IMG/VR virus record: IMGVR_UViG_3300026531_000001
Span: 1 to 64,000 of that record
DNA length: 64,000 nt
Source: a virus
Reading direction: 5' to 3' (one strand)
Shown here: piece by piece, positions 48,172 through 56,365 of the stretch
Position numbering within the stretch: the stretch's first letter is position 1
Layout of the letters: each line of letters begins with the position of its first letter
Translations under genes and position numbers: made by a program
Notes under the pieces: generated by a model
Told to the model about the DNA's origin: nothing
The model's input: the letters and a program-made list of their open reading frames with translations, nothing else
Database searches by the model: none

Positions 48172-48177
48172 TAGGGT
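48172..48177 (+). promoter_or_regulatory. leaderless promoter -10 element TAGGGT (head operon)
   Basis: TAGGGT lies 7 nt before the ATG at 48185. It follows a strong terminator, so this is the likely start of head-gene transcription. Confidence 0.5.
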
Positions 48178-48184
48178 ACATGGC

Positions 48185-50017
48185 ATGATGAAGCCCAAGG
48201 CCCGGCGCCTTTATTACCCGAACAAGGCGTACCTCGAGGCGGCGCGTACCGCCACCCGGCAGGATGCGCCACCTGATGAGCGCCAGGAGGCAGCGGCGCG
48301 TGCCGCCAAAGAGCTTGTCCCCCTGGCGAAGGCCGTGCCCGTGAATGAAGTGATGCGGTGGGCCCAGGCCCATGCGCCGAAGGAGCTACCCGGGGCGCAG
48401 CTCAATCGCATGGCAAAGGTAAGCCTCGACCTCGAGGACCCCAACTCGCGGTCTGTCTGGTTGGTGCGACCGGTGGGTCTCGATTGGCCGCAGTTGCGCG
48501 CCATCGTCAAAGAAGACCCGGTGCTCAAGAGTGTGATCTGGACGCGCATCAGCCAGGTGCAGCGGTTTCTGCGGCCGTCGCGGCAGGAGTGGAAGCCGGG
48601 GTACCGCATCCGCTTGCGGGATCGCCACCGCAAACCAACCCCTGAGGATGAAGCTCGTATCAGCTGGCTCGAGCAATACATCCTCAACGCCGGAGCCGAG
48701 TTCGACCCGCGCAAGCGCCGTGCGCTCCGGCGCGACAACCTGTGGGACTGGGCCTCGAAGCACCTGCAGGACTCACTCACCCTCGACGCGGCGCCGGTCG
48801 AGCTGGTTTCGACCCCCTCAGGACGCACGCACGGCTGGGTACACGTGGACGGGGGCATGGTCTACCTAGTGGACCCGAATATCGGGGCCGCCGACCGCGA
48901 GCCCCCGAGCCTGCACCAGCGTTACGGGCTCGACATCCCTGATCCCCAGGAGGTTGTGGCGATCCTAGCCCACGAAGGCCGGGTTCAGGCATGGTATACC
49001 CACGAGGACCTGCTCTACCGCGTGCGCCGCCCACATTCCGAGGCCCTAGCGCTGGGCTATGGCCAGCCGGAGCCCGAAGACCTGATCCGCATTGTCACCG
49101 GGTTCGTCAACGCGCTCACCCTAAACCTGCGCGGTTTTACGCACAACTCGATTCCCAAAGGCATCCTGGCGGTGTGGGGCGACTTCAACGGGGATGATGT
49201 AGAGCAGTTCCGCATGGAGTGGGACGCCTACGTCACCGGGGTCACTAACCGCTGGCGCCTACCCGTGCTGATCTCCGAGGACGGATCGCAGAATGCTGGG
49301 GCCAGCTTTATCCCCATTGGCCAAGATTTCAATGAGATGTACTTCGCCCGCTGGATGACGTTCCTCGTAGCCATCAAGGCGGCCCTCTACGGTATGGACC
49401 CTGAGGAGATCAACTTTGAGTCGTTCAGCGCCAAGCCGAGTACGCTTTCGGGCAGCGACACCGAGGAGCGGTTGGCAAGCTCGAAGGACAAGGGCTTGTG
49501 GCCGTTGCTGCAGTTCCTGGCCCAGACCCTCAACGAAATCCTGTACACGGTAGACCCAGACTTCGAGCTCTACTGGACGGGCCTCGAGCAGGACCAGCAA
49601 CTCGCCAAAGCGGACGAAGAGAAGATGCTCACCCTGGGCGAGTTCCGCCGGCGCCGCGGCGAACCCGAGCCGGATTCGGAGGTCCTCGCCAACGCGCCGA
49701 TGAACCCCGCGCTGCTCTCGCTGTACCAGATGGAGCTGCAGGAACAGCAAGCCCAGGAGCAGCAGGCCGCAGGCGTCCCGGACGGGGGGGCGATGCCCCC
49801 CGGGGCCGAAGCGGCCCCGGGGCAGGAGGAAGAGGGGGCTCAGCCCGAAGAGGCCCAGGGCGCGCCGGGTCAGGAAGAGGACGCGCCCCCGGCCGATCCG
49901 CAAGAGGCGGAAGAGTGGGCCCTCGAGCACCATCTGCCGCAGACCCCGGGAGCGGGAGATGAGGACCTGGCCAAGGCCGTGACCGAGATCGAGGTGTGGC
50001 CGGAGGAGGCCGAGTAA
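48185..50017 (+). CDS. portal protein
   Basis: A 610-residue protein at the start of the head operon. The central part has portal-like features (EDPVLKSVIWTRISQVQRF, WAYTHEDLLY-like AWYTHEDLLYRVRRPHSEALALGYGQPEPEDLIRIVTGFVNAL, GFTHNSIPKGILAVWGDFN, FARWMTFLVAIKAALYGMDPEEI). The last 110 residues are a Glu/Gln/Pro-rich tail. It forms the ring for DNA passage. It is followed by pyrophosphatase-like and MuF-like genes, a known portal neighbourhood. Confidence 0.88.
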   Translation: MMKPKARRLYYPNKAYLEAARTATRQDAPPDERQEAAARAAKELVPLAKAVPVNEVMRWAQAHAPKELPGAQLNRMAKVSLDLEDPNSRSVWLVRPVGLDWPQLRAIVKEDPVLKSVIWTRISQVQRFLRPSRQEWKPGYRIRLRDRHRKPTPEDEARISWLEQYILNAGAEFDPRKRRALRRDNLWDWASKHLQDSLTLDAAPVELVSTPSGRTHGWVHVDGGMVYLVDPNIGAADREPPSLHQRYGLDIPDPQEVVAILAHEGRVQAWYTHEDLLYRVRRPHSEALALGYGQPEPEDLIRIVTGFVNALTLNLRGFTHNSIPKGILAVWGDFNGDDVEQFRMEWDAYVTGVTNRWRLPVLISEDGSQNAGASFIPIGQDFNEMYFARWMTFLVAIKAALYGMDPEEINFESFSAKPSTLSGSDTEERLASSKDKGLWPLLQFLAQTLNEILYTVDPDFELYWTGLEQDQQLAKADEEKMLTLGEFRRRRGEPEPDSEVLANAPMNPALLSLYQMELQEQQAQEQQAAGVPDGGAMPPGAEAAPGQEEEGAQPEEAQGAPGQEEDAPPADPQEAEEWALEHHLPQTPGAGDEDLAKAVTEIEVWPEEAE

Positions 50018-50592
50018 TGCCGCGGTACGTTGTGTACCTCGCCAAGGCGCACGCGACCGGCTACCCCCTCGCCGGCCGCCGCCGCTGGCGCGGGCTCGAG
50101 ATCAGCATAGAGGCCAAGGCCGGCCAGTACCGCCCATGGAAAGATGACCAGGGGCGTGAGGGCAAGACCCTCATGCGCTACGACTACGGGTACATCCGTG
50201 GCACCGAGGGGGTGGACAAGGCCCCGCACAAGAAGCGCCCGGACCACCTCGACTGCTACGTCGGGCCCTATGAGGGCGCGCGCTGGGTCTACATCGTGCA
50301 CCAGATCGTCCCCAAAACGGGCGAGCACGACGAGGACAAGGTGATGCTGGGCTTCCGCTCGGCACGCGACGCCAAGGCCGCCTACCTTGCCCACATCCCG
50401 CGCAGCTACTACGGCGGGATGAGCCGCATGCCGGCTGAGACCTTTGTGCGCCTGGTCAAGGAGGGGAGGCTGCGAGGGCGCGTGGTCCTGGGCGAGCCGG
50501 TGCCGGGGGCCCGGGCCAAGGAGCTGCGCACCCTGCTCGAAATCGCCCGTCGCGGGCGGCTGGCCCGGGTGCCAGATAGGGGAGAGGTATGA
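50017..50592 (+). CDS. inorganic-pyrophosphatase-like phage protein
   Basis: A 191-residue protein. GLEISIEAKAGQYRPWKDDQGREGKTLMRYDYGYIRGTEGVDK...DHLDCYVGPYEGARWVYIVHQIVPKTGEHDEDKVMLGFRSARDAKAAYLAHIP matches the pyrophosphatase-like domain seen in phage polyvalent proteins and next to MuF-type head proteins. Its conserved Asp residues and YDYGYI fit a phosphate-binding site. The stop and start of the portal gene share one base. Confidence 0.75.
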   Translation: MPRYVVYLAKAHATGYPLAGRRRWRGLEISIEAKAGQYRPWKDDQGREGKTLMRYDYGYIRGTEGVDKAPHKKRPDHLDCYVGPYEGARWVYIVHQIVPKTGEHDEDKVMLGFRSARDAKAAYLAHIPRSYYGGMSRMPAETFVRLVKEGRLRGRVVLGEPVPGARAKELRTLLEIARRGRLARVPDRGEV

Positions 50593-51593
50593 GCGTGCTG
50601 GCGGCTTCCGAACGCGACGTATGGAGCCCCGACCCCGACCCGTTCGTGGCCGCGCTCGAGCGCGGCATGACGGCGCTCGGGACGAGCTACCTGTACCACG
50701 TGCACCGCGACCTGCACCGCGTGCTCAAGCTGCCCCCTTTGCCGGCCAGCTACATCCGGGAGCTCTACCATGTGGACACCCTCGCCAAGGCGAGCCAGGC
50801 CGAGGCGCGGCGTAAGGCCCTCGAGCGCGCCCGGGAAACCTACGAGCGGGTGCTGGCCGGGCGATCCCCGGGCGAAGCAGTGCCCCCGGAGGTTTACCGC
50901 GACCTGGTGCAGGCGATCACGGATGAATGGTACGGCCGCGGGCGGCTCGAAACGCGCGCCCAGCAGCGGGCCGTTGCCAGTTACATCACAGGGTTGCTGC
51001 AAGCGGGGTACATGACCCAGGCCAACCCCAAGGCCCTACTCGAGCGGTATGCCGGCGTCCTCGGCGAGCGGCACGCCATGCGCATCGAGTTCGCCCGCGC
51101 CCGAGCAGCCGAGCATATACGCCACCTGGATGAGAATACCCGCCACGCCATCGTGCAGGTGATCTACGCCTGGGAGGAGGACCGCCGCCAGCCCATGGAC
51201 CTAGCCCGGGCACTCGCCGACCAGTTCGGTCGCCTCAACCGCGACTGGCGCCGGGTTGCGCTTACGGAAGTGGCTCGCAACCGCGCGGCCGGCTACCTAG
51301 CAGGGCTCCCCGATGGGGCCGTGGTGGAGTGGAGCGCTGCGAGGGACGCCTGCGACAAGTGCCGCAAGCTCCACGGCCGGCGCTTCACGGTGGTGCCGGG
51401 CCCGGGCGACCCCAAGCTGGACGTATGGCCGGGCAAGAACCCCATCGGCCGGCGCGACCCCGTAGAGCACGCCGCGATCCCGTTGCACCCCCACTGCCGT
51501 TGCCGCTGGATCCACGTCAGCCGCGCCGGGGAGGGTGTGAACCCCGAGTTTGAGCGAAAGCTGCAGGGGCTGATTGCGCTCGCTACTCGATAG
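50589..51593 (+). CDS. phage head morphogenesis protein (MuF / SPP1 gp7-like)
   Basis: A 334-residue protein. The C-terminal MuF-like domain shows RVALTEVARNRAAGYLAGLPDG..VEWSAARDACDKCRKLHGRRF....IPLHPHCRCRW, with the CxxC and HPHCRC residues of the family. The N-terminal part is helical. These minor head proteins join portal and capsid and can be injected. The start overlaps the previous stop by ATGA. Confidence 0.88.
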   Translation: MSVLAASERDVWSPDPDPFVAALERGMTALGTSYLYHVHRDLHRVLKLPPLPASYIRELYHVDTLAKASQAEARRKALERARETYERVLAGRSPGEAVPPEVYRDLVQAITDEWYGRGRLETRAQQRAVASYITGLLQAGYMTQANPKALLERYAGVLGERHAMRIEFARARAAEHIRHLDENTRHAIVQVIYAWEEDRRQPMDLARALADQFGRLNRDWRRVALTEVARNRAAGYLAGLPDGAVVEWSAARDACDKCRKLHGRRFTVVPGPGDPKLDVWPGKNPIGRRDPVEHAAIPLHPHCRCRWIHVSRAGEGVNPEFERKLQGLIALATR

Positions 51594-51611
51594 ACAGACG
51601 CCCTTGCCAGC

Positions 51612-51647
51612 TTGACAGCTTTTCCATGTGTCCGATAAGCTGGACAC
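51612..51647 (+). promoter_or_regulatory. promoter with phage operator ahead of the small-protein operon
   Basis: Perfect -35 TTGACA (51612-51617), 18 nt, -10 TAAGCT (51636-51641). GTGTCC-GATAAGCT-GGACAC (51628-51647) is a perfect inverted repeat with the -10 in its spacer. A GGGAGGT ribosome site follows before the ATG at 51662. Confidence 0.85.
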
Positions 51648-51661
51648 GTGGGAGGTTGCCT

Positions 51662-52108
51662 ATGAAATCAAAAAAGGTGGTAGCCGAGCATCGGTGTGCC
51701 CTGTGCGGACGCCCGATCAAGGGTACCCGCCGCGCCGTGCCTGGCATCGGCATGCTGGGGCCGCGGTGCTACGCAAAGTTCGGCGCGTACGAGACGGTCT
51801 TAGCGCAGTACGGAGCAGAAGAGCTCTTCCTCACCGGGTCCATGCGGGTGGGGGAGAACGAGGGGCCAGATCGCACCCGTCAGGTGAATGCCCTACTCGA
51901 TCGCTTGAAGAGGGGCGGTGTCCGCTACCAGGTCGAGCACGGCCGCGATGAGAGCACGGGCGAAGGGTATGCGGTGATACGGGTTCTCGGACTACCCAAA
52001 AAAGCCAAATTGCGGAAGCGCGCCATGGATGTATGGACGGAGTGGGCGAAGGAGGTTGAACGCCGCGACATCGAGCGCAAGTTCGGGTTCGGGGAGGTAG
52101 ACAAATGA
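51662..52108 (+). CDS. zinc-finger protein, first gene of the small-protein operon
   Basis: A 148-residue protein with an N-terminal CxxC...C knuckle (RCALCGRPIKGTRRAVPGIGMLGPRCYAKFG), a treble-clef-like pattern, then a mixed alpha/beta part (GVRYQVEHGRDESTGEGYAVIRVLGLPKKAKLRK). The leaderless alternative is excluded by a clear ribosome site. Early regulated expression is likely from its operator promoter. Function unknown. Confidence 0.6.
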   Translation: MKSKKVVAEHRCALCGRPIKGTRRAVPGIGMLGPRCYAKFGAYETVLAQYGAEELFLTGSMRVGENEGPDRTRQVNALLDRLKRGGVRYQVEHGRDESTGEGYAVIRVLGLPKKAKLRKRAMDVWTEWAKEVERRDIERKFGFGEVDK

Positions 52109-52443
52109 ACGCGATCGGATGGGCAATTACCGGCCCGCGGAACAATGCGCAGTTAGTTTTGTGGTCCAAAGAGCAGGGCTGGACGTATCGCACCAGAGGG
52201 GAGCGAAGCGAGCTGGAAGAGCTGGCGCGCGATTTCGCCGATGTGCGCATCGGGGTTGACCCGCTAGAGGCAGAGGTTCGAGCAAAAACCCGCACATTTT
52301 CCGTGCGCTACGATTCCGAGCTCGGGTACTACGGCGAGGCGGAAACGCGCGACGGGCGCACGCTACGCACAAACCGTCAGCCAGAACCTAAAGCGGTCCT
52401 GCGCTACTTCCTGAACCAGCTCAGGGGAGGTATTTCGGCATGA
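52105..52443 (+). CDS. hypothetical protein
   Basis: A 112-residue protein coupled by overlap to the genes on both sides. NAQLVLWSKEQGWTYRTRGERSELEELARDFADVRIG and TFSVRYDSELGYYGEAETRDGRTLRTNR suggest a small alpha/beta fold. No family recognised. Confidence 0.5.
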   Translation: MNAIGWAITGPRNNAQLVLWSKEQGWTYRTRGERSELEELARDFADVRIGVDPLEAEVRAKTRTFSVRYDSELGYYGEAETRDGRTLRTNRQPEPKAVLRYFLNQLRGGISA

Positions 52444-53285
52444 GAGCACAGCGGAGATCGCGTGGCGTGCGGCCAAAAGATCCCACGCTGCGCAACCCGT
52501 GTGGCCGGGCACTGGGGGAGTATGTAGAGGTTGCATGGGTCATTTCTGAGGCCGGCGTTAGCTACGCCGCTTTTCGTGATTGGCGCGTACACCGCGGGTA
52601 TACAAAATGCCCTTCATTTTGGCGGTCTAGCGGTCGCACATTCGTGCGGTGGGAGGTGGCGGAGGAATATCTCAATGGCGACGGGATACCGCGCGTGCCT
52701 AATCCGCCGACGGGATGGGTGCCGATTGCGCGCGCGAAAGAGCTCATGGGAGTCAGCGGTGAGTATTTGACAAAGGCAGCACGGCGGGGAGAGCTAACTG
52801 CCGTTCGTTGCCGCCAGCAGTTTTATTTCGAGCCAGACGCACTAAATCAGATGCGTGAAAACCACAACATACCCGGGGGATGGAAGACGACGGCTGATTT
52901 GGCGCGAGAGTTAGGGCTTGACCCGCGGACAATTCTCAGCCGGGCAAAGGCATTGGGGATAAACAAGCGGCTTGCGCCAGATCGCAGAGCGCAAAGGCGG
53001 GTACGGTGGTTTTCTCCCCTCGAGGCGGAAATGGTGAGGAGTTACCGGGACATACGGCGTAGCGTTCCTGACGGATGGGTGCGATGCGCAGATGAGGCAG
53101 AAAAGCTCGGTTGGAACCGTCGTAGCCCGCTAGCGTGGGCGAAACACCATGGGTACCCGATGGCCTATGTCAGCGTTCCGGGACAGCGCGGAACGGCTAG
53201 CTACTGCCCCAAGTGGGTGTGGGACGAATACGTAAAGCAGCGCAGGCGTAACGAAAGGAAGCGGCGCAGGAGGGAGGCGGCATGA
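52440..53285 (+). CDS. DNA-binding protein with tandem helix-turn-helix modules
   Basis: A 281-residue basic protein that appears to hold several MerR/excisionase-like modules, each a helix pair followed by a wing: VAWVISEAGVSYAAFRDWRVHRGYTKCPSFW.., GWVPIARAKELMGVSGEYLTKAARRGELTAVRCRQQFYF, GWKTTADLARELGLDPRTILSRAKALGINKR, GWVRCADEAEKLGWNRRSPLAWAKHHGYPMAYV. It is probably a sequence-specific DNA-binding protein. It lacks integrase or resolvase motifs. Confidence 0.6.
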   Translation: MRAQRRSRGVRPKDPTLRNPCGRALGEYVEVAWVISEAGVSYAAFRDWRVHRGYTKCPSFWRSSGRTFVRWEVAEEYLNGDGIPRVPNPPTGWVPIARAKELMGVSGEYLTKAARRGELTAVRCRQQFYFEPDALNQMRENHNIPGGWKTTADLARELGLDPRTILSRAKALGINKRLAPDRRAQRRVRWFSPLEAEMVRSYRDIRRSVPDGWVRCADEAEKLGWNRRSPLAWAKHHGYPMAYVSVPGQRGTASYCPKWVWDEYVKQRRRNERKRRRREAA

Positions 53286-53590
53286 CGGCAGCTAAGCCAA
53301 AGCTGGTGGAGCTTGCGGGCATGGTTTCCCGCGCGCGTGAGGCACTGCAGGGGCCGGCGACGGAAGCGATCGAGCGGGCCCTGGATGCGATCAAGGTCGT
53401 GGACGGTAGCACCGAAGGCGAACGCGGCGAAGCGCTAGAGGACGCCGTCAGGCATGCCAGGGAAGTGGTGACGAGCGCCTACGGCCAGCTGCGGGCGGCG
53501 GAAACGGTGATGTGGACCCTGCACCACGCCTTGATGGAAGAGCAACGCCACCACCCGGAGGAGCAAGGGGAGTCATCCGATGAGCGTTGA
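53282..53590 (+). CDS. small helical protein
   Basis: A 102-residue protein, nearly all helix (LVELAGMVSRAREALQGPATEAIERALDAIKVVDG...). It overlaps both neighbours (ATGA at 53282). No function can be given. Confidence 0.5.
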   Translation: MTAAKPKLVELAGMVSRAREALQGPATEAIERALDAIKVVDGSTEGERGEALEDAVRHAREVVTSAYGQLRAAETVMWTLHHALMEEQRHHPEEQGESSDER

Positions 53591-54092
53591 CGTGCGCGAC
53601 GAGCTGCGTACGGTGCTGGGCGAACTGGCCCGGGTCAGGAGCGAAGCGCAGTCCCTGGGCGCGCGCCTACGTGATCGGGAAGCCGAGTGGCGGGAGCGCT
53701 TCGAGCGCCAGCATGCGGATGAGATCGCTAGACGCGACGCCGCAAGCCAGCGCGCAGCTGAGCTCGAAGAGCGCGCCAAGGAGCTGGCAGTGCAGATCGC
53801 ACGCGAGCGAGGCGACAAGTCACCAGCTCGCGGCATCCGGGTGAAAGTCGTGCGCAAGATTCAGTACGACCCCGACAAGGCGGTTCGGTGGGCCCTCGAG
53901 CGCCGAGCGACGGAGGTTCTGGCGCTGGCGGGGCGCCGCGCCTTTCTCGACTACCTCAAACGGGCGGGTGAAAAGCCCGATTTCATCGAGGAGGAAGAGG
54001 TCTACCAGGCCATGATCACCAAGGAACTGGGTGCCGAGGAACAGGCACCCGCAAAGGAGGAACATAGTGAAGCGAGCGACCTTCCCTTTTGA
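53580..54092 (+). CDS. coiled-coil protein with SSB-like C-terminal tip
   Basis: A 170-residue protein. Residues 5-80 form a long coiled coil (RTVLGELARVRSEAQSLGARLRDREAEW...). A compact helical part follows (IQYDPDKAVRWALERRATEVLALAGRRAFLDYLKR). The acidic C-terminus ends in EASDLPF, like the tip of single-stranded DNA-binding proteins that recruits repair enzymes. A role in recombination is possible but not shown. Confidence 0.5.
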   Translation: MSVDVRDELRTVLGELARVRSEAQSLGARLRDREAEWRERFERQHADEIARRDAASQRAAELEERAKELAVQIARERGDKSPARGIRVKVVRKIQYDPDKAVRWALERRATEVLALAGRRAFLDYLKRAGEKPDFIEEEEVYQAMITKELGAEEQAPAKEEHSEASDLPF

Positions 54093-54282
54093 CCCGCGCC
54101 TCATCGCCCTGCTCGGCCGCGCTGCGCGGCGGTCGGCACCTGGCGAGCGCGAGCGCAAAGACCGGCGCAAGGGCAGCAAGCGGCCATTCCGGGCACTGAG
54201 TGGCCGGAAGAGGGCCGCGCGCAAGCGCCAGCGCCAGGCGCGCCGCGCCGCAGCGCGCCTGCGGCGCGTGAGGGGGCGCTAG
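54067..54282 (+). CDS. very basic small protein
   Basis: A 71-residue Arg/Lys-rich protein (KRATFPFDPRLIALLGRAARRS...RKRAARKRQRQARRAAARLRRVRGR). The GTG at 54067 follows AAAGGAGG at normal spacing and is chosen over upstream in-frame starts inside the previous gene. It probably binds nucleic acid. Confidence 0.5.
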   Translation: MKRATFPFDPRLIALLGRAARRSAPGERERKDRRKGSKRPFRALSGRKRAARKRQRQARRAAARLRRVRGR

Positions 54283-54284
54283 CC

Positions 54285-54773
54285 ATGCGGCTCATGCGCG
54301 AGATGTGCGAGAAGACCACCTGCCCGACCTGTGGCGGCGAACGGGTGGTTGCGGACCCCTTCGGTTTCTGGAGCGAAGCGGACAAGCGCGGCATTCAAAG
54401 CGACGACATGGTTGCCCTGCGCCTCCTCGCCGCTGAGCTGGGCATTGCCGACGACCAGTACCCCGATCGCAACCCGGGGTGGCTTCCACCTGAGGAGGAG
54501 CAGTGCCACGCTTGCGGCGGCTCCGGGGAGGTTTGCCAGGAGCGCACGGCCCTGGCCTACGACCGGGATGGCCAGGTGATCGTAGTGCGCGGCGTACCGG
54601 GCGTGGTCGCTGACGACGGGGAGTTCCTTGGGTACTCCGAGGCCACCGTAGAGCGCTTGCAGACACTGGTTCACCGGGCGCGGAGTGAGCACTCGGGCAC
54701 CGAGCTCGTCATGGTCGAGTTTGAGAGCGGGTGCCTCATTCCCATGGAGCGCCAAACCCGGGAGGTGGGATGA
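54285..54773 (+). CDS. DnaJ-type zinc-finger protein
   Basis: A 162-residue protein with two CxxCxG knuckles (TTCPTCGGERVV near residue 12 and EQCHACGGSGEVC near 74), the spacing of DnaJ-like zinc domains. No J domain is present. The C-terminal half is alpha/beta. Function unknown. Confidence 0.6.
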   Translation: MRLMREMCEKTTCPTCGGERVVADPFGFWSEADKRGIQSDDMVALRLLAAELGIADDQYPDRNPGWLPPEEEQCHACGGSGEVCQERTALAYDRDGQVIVVRGVPGVVADDGEFLGYSEATVERLQTLVHRARSEHSGTELVMVEFESGCLIPMERQTREVG

Positions 54774-55240
54774 TGCCGCGCTTGCGCACAATGCTGAACC
54801 GGGCCGTCGGCCACTTCCTGAACTTCACGCGGTTGGGCCAGTGGATCATGGCCCACCGTTTCAAGCTCTTGTACCGCAATGCGCAGAACGACTATGTACG
54901 CGTCGTACTCAGCAACTACTGCCGCTATGTGCTCAGTTACCCCATCATGCCGATGCGGAGCGCACTTTTCCGCCACATGTGCAAGGAGCTGGCTGAGCTG
55001 GACGGGAACCCGTGGGGCAGCGGCCCGCCCACTTTCACGCGTTCCCACGCCGAGCAGCTGGGCTGGCTCGAGCGCGAAGAAGACTGGATCGAGCAAAAGC
55101 TCGCCCTGGGAAACCTTAGCGCGAGCGAGGCGGCGCGGCACCTGGACCGGCTCGAGCGCGTCCGCGCACGCATCGAGGAGCTGCGGCTGCTGCGAAGGGA
55201 AACGCGCGCTCAGGGGGGTTGCAATGACAACAACACGTAA
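54770..55240 (+). CDS. hypothetical helical protein
   Basis: A 156-residue protein (MMPRLRTMLNRAVGHFLNFTRLGQWIMAHRFKLLYRN...), ending in a charged coiled coil (EREEDWIEQKLALGNLSASEAARHLDRLERVRARIEELRLLRRE). The start is the ATGATG behind GGGAGGTGGG. The N-terminal part could be membrane-associated. No family recognised. Confidence 0.5.
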   Translation: MMPRLRTMLNRAVGHFLNFTRLGQWIMAHRFKLLYRNAQNDYVRVVLSNYCRYVLSYPIMPMRSALFRHMCKELAELDGNPWGSGPPTFTRSHAEQLGWLEREEDWIEQKLALGNLSASEAARHLDRLERVRARIEELRLLRRETRAQGGCNDNNT

Positions 55241-55568
55241 AAAAACTTATTTACTCATCTCATTCAAAGGTGAAAACGACATACCAGAGCAACTAAGTAG
55301 CCGGAAAGTAGGCACCTACCTAAGAGGCTATTCGTGGCCAATTATAGCTACCACAGGCCATGAGTGGATTGCGAGTGACGCACGACGCATGGGCGGTGGT
55401 CGCCAGTATGCTGTGGCGGCATACGAACTATCCGGCTGTTTCGATGGGAGCCTGCAGGGACAGCTGGCGTGGGTCATCTACCCCGGTAAAATACACGGCC
55501 GCTGGATACCAGGAATGAGGCCTCCGAAAGGCCCTTTTACTCAGGAGGCAGAGCATGATCGGCAGTAG
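55224..55568 (+). CDS. hypothetical protein, paralogue of the gene at 55976
   Basis: A 114-residue protein starting inside the previous gene behind GGGGGGTTGCA. Its core (LSSRKVGTYLRGYSWPIIATTGHEWIASDARRMGGGRQYAVAAYELSGCFDGSLQGQLAWVIYPGKIHGRW) aligns with that of the product of 55976-56365 (LVGRQVRDLLGSRVWPEVMTTYRMWLEPHAHKMGMNGKYTVAAYELRGCLHGEL). Its first 80 bases are AT-rich relative to its neighbours. Function unknown. Confidence 0.6.
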   Translation: MTTTRKKTYLLISFKGENDIPEQLSSRKVGTYLRGYSWPIIATTGHEWIASDARRMGGGRQYAVAAYELSGCFDGSLQGQLAWVIYPGKIHGRWIPGMRPPKGPFTQEAEHDRQ

Positions 55569-56004
55569 CTGCCCGATGGATGCAGATCCAGTGGAGCTTT
55601 ACACTCCTGTGGTGCGTAAGGCGCGAAAACCGCACCTTTGCTACGAGTGCAGCCAGGTGATTGCGCCCGGGACAACGTACACGTACGTGAGCTACAAGGC
55701 AGAAGGCGAGTTTTTCAATCACAAGTTTTGCGGAACGTGCTGGGAGCTTTCGCAGTTTGCCGTTCGGATCGGGATCGAGGTGGTGTTCGGCGAACTGTGG
55801 GAAGCGCTACACGCATGCGGCCGGGACCTGATTGCGCGGCGGTTCGCGCTCTTCAACTATGACCGCGCCTACGCGCACCGGCAACTTGTGCAGCGGGGGA
55901 AGCTGAGCGAAGAAGCTGCCGATGTATTGCTCAACAGGGTGTACAAGCTTGCATTCAGGGAGGAGGGCGATCGGGATGGGAAAGACAACGATCGAGTGGG
56001 TTGA
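55555..56004 (+). CDS. zinc-finger protein
   Basis: A 149-residue protein with paired cysteines (HLCYECSQVIAPGTTYTYVSYKAEGEFFNHKFCGTCWELSQ), a CxxC-x(n)-CxxC zinc site, followed by helices. It overlaps the genes on both sides. Probably DNA- or protein-binding. Confidence 0.6.
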   Translation: MIGSSCPMDADPVELYTPVVRKARKPHLCYECSQVIAPGTTYTYVSYKAEGEFFNHKFCGTCWELSQFAVRIGIEVVFGELWEALHACGRDLIARRFALFNYDRAYAHRQLVQRGKLSEEAADVLLNRVYKLAFREEGDRDGKDNDRVG

Positions 56005-56365
56005 GGAGACTGGGAACCCGCCGACGCATGACCAGCTGTACTTGCTCGTCCTCTACCACGAAGGCGACACCCCGCCTGAAGTGCTTGTGGGCCGGCAGGT
56101 CAGGGACCTGCTCGGTTCGCGTGTATGGCCGGAGGTTATGACCACATACCGGATGTGGCTGGAGCCGCACGCCCACAAGATGGGGATGAATGGCAAATAC
56201 ACCGTGGCGGCGTATGAGCTGCGTGGATGCTTGCACGGCGAGCTGAGAGCAACGTTGGCGCGGGTCTACTGGGCAGGCGGGCGCGTAGGTCGCCTGAAGA
56301 CCACGCTGCAGCCGCCCAGCTGGGTGGCGGAGAGGGGGGAGGACCATGGGCAAGACGGCGATTGA
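55976..56365 (+). CDS. hypothetical protein with N-terminus copied from the DUF5131 gene
   Basis: A 129-residue protein. Residues 1-15 (MGKTTIEWVEETGNP) nearly repeat the start of the next gene's product (MGKTAIEWAEETWNP), including most codons. Residues about 37-105 are a paralogue of the protein at 55224-55568. It looks like a chimera made by local duplication. Function unknown. Confidence 0.6.
   Translation: MGKTTIEWVEETGNPPTHDQLYLLVLYHEGDTPPEVLVGRQVRDLLGSRVWPEVMTTYRMWLEPHAHKMGMNGKYTVAAYELRGCLHGELRATLARVYWAGGRVGRLKTTLQPPSWVAERGEDHGQDGD

Noticed and set aside
52440-53285. Excisionase or recombinase
   Set aside because: Helix-turn-helix modules are visible but no catalytic Tyr or Ser recombinase motifs are present.
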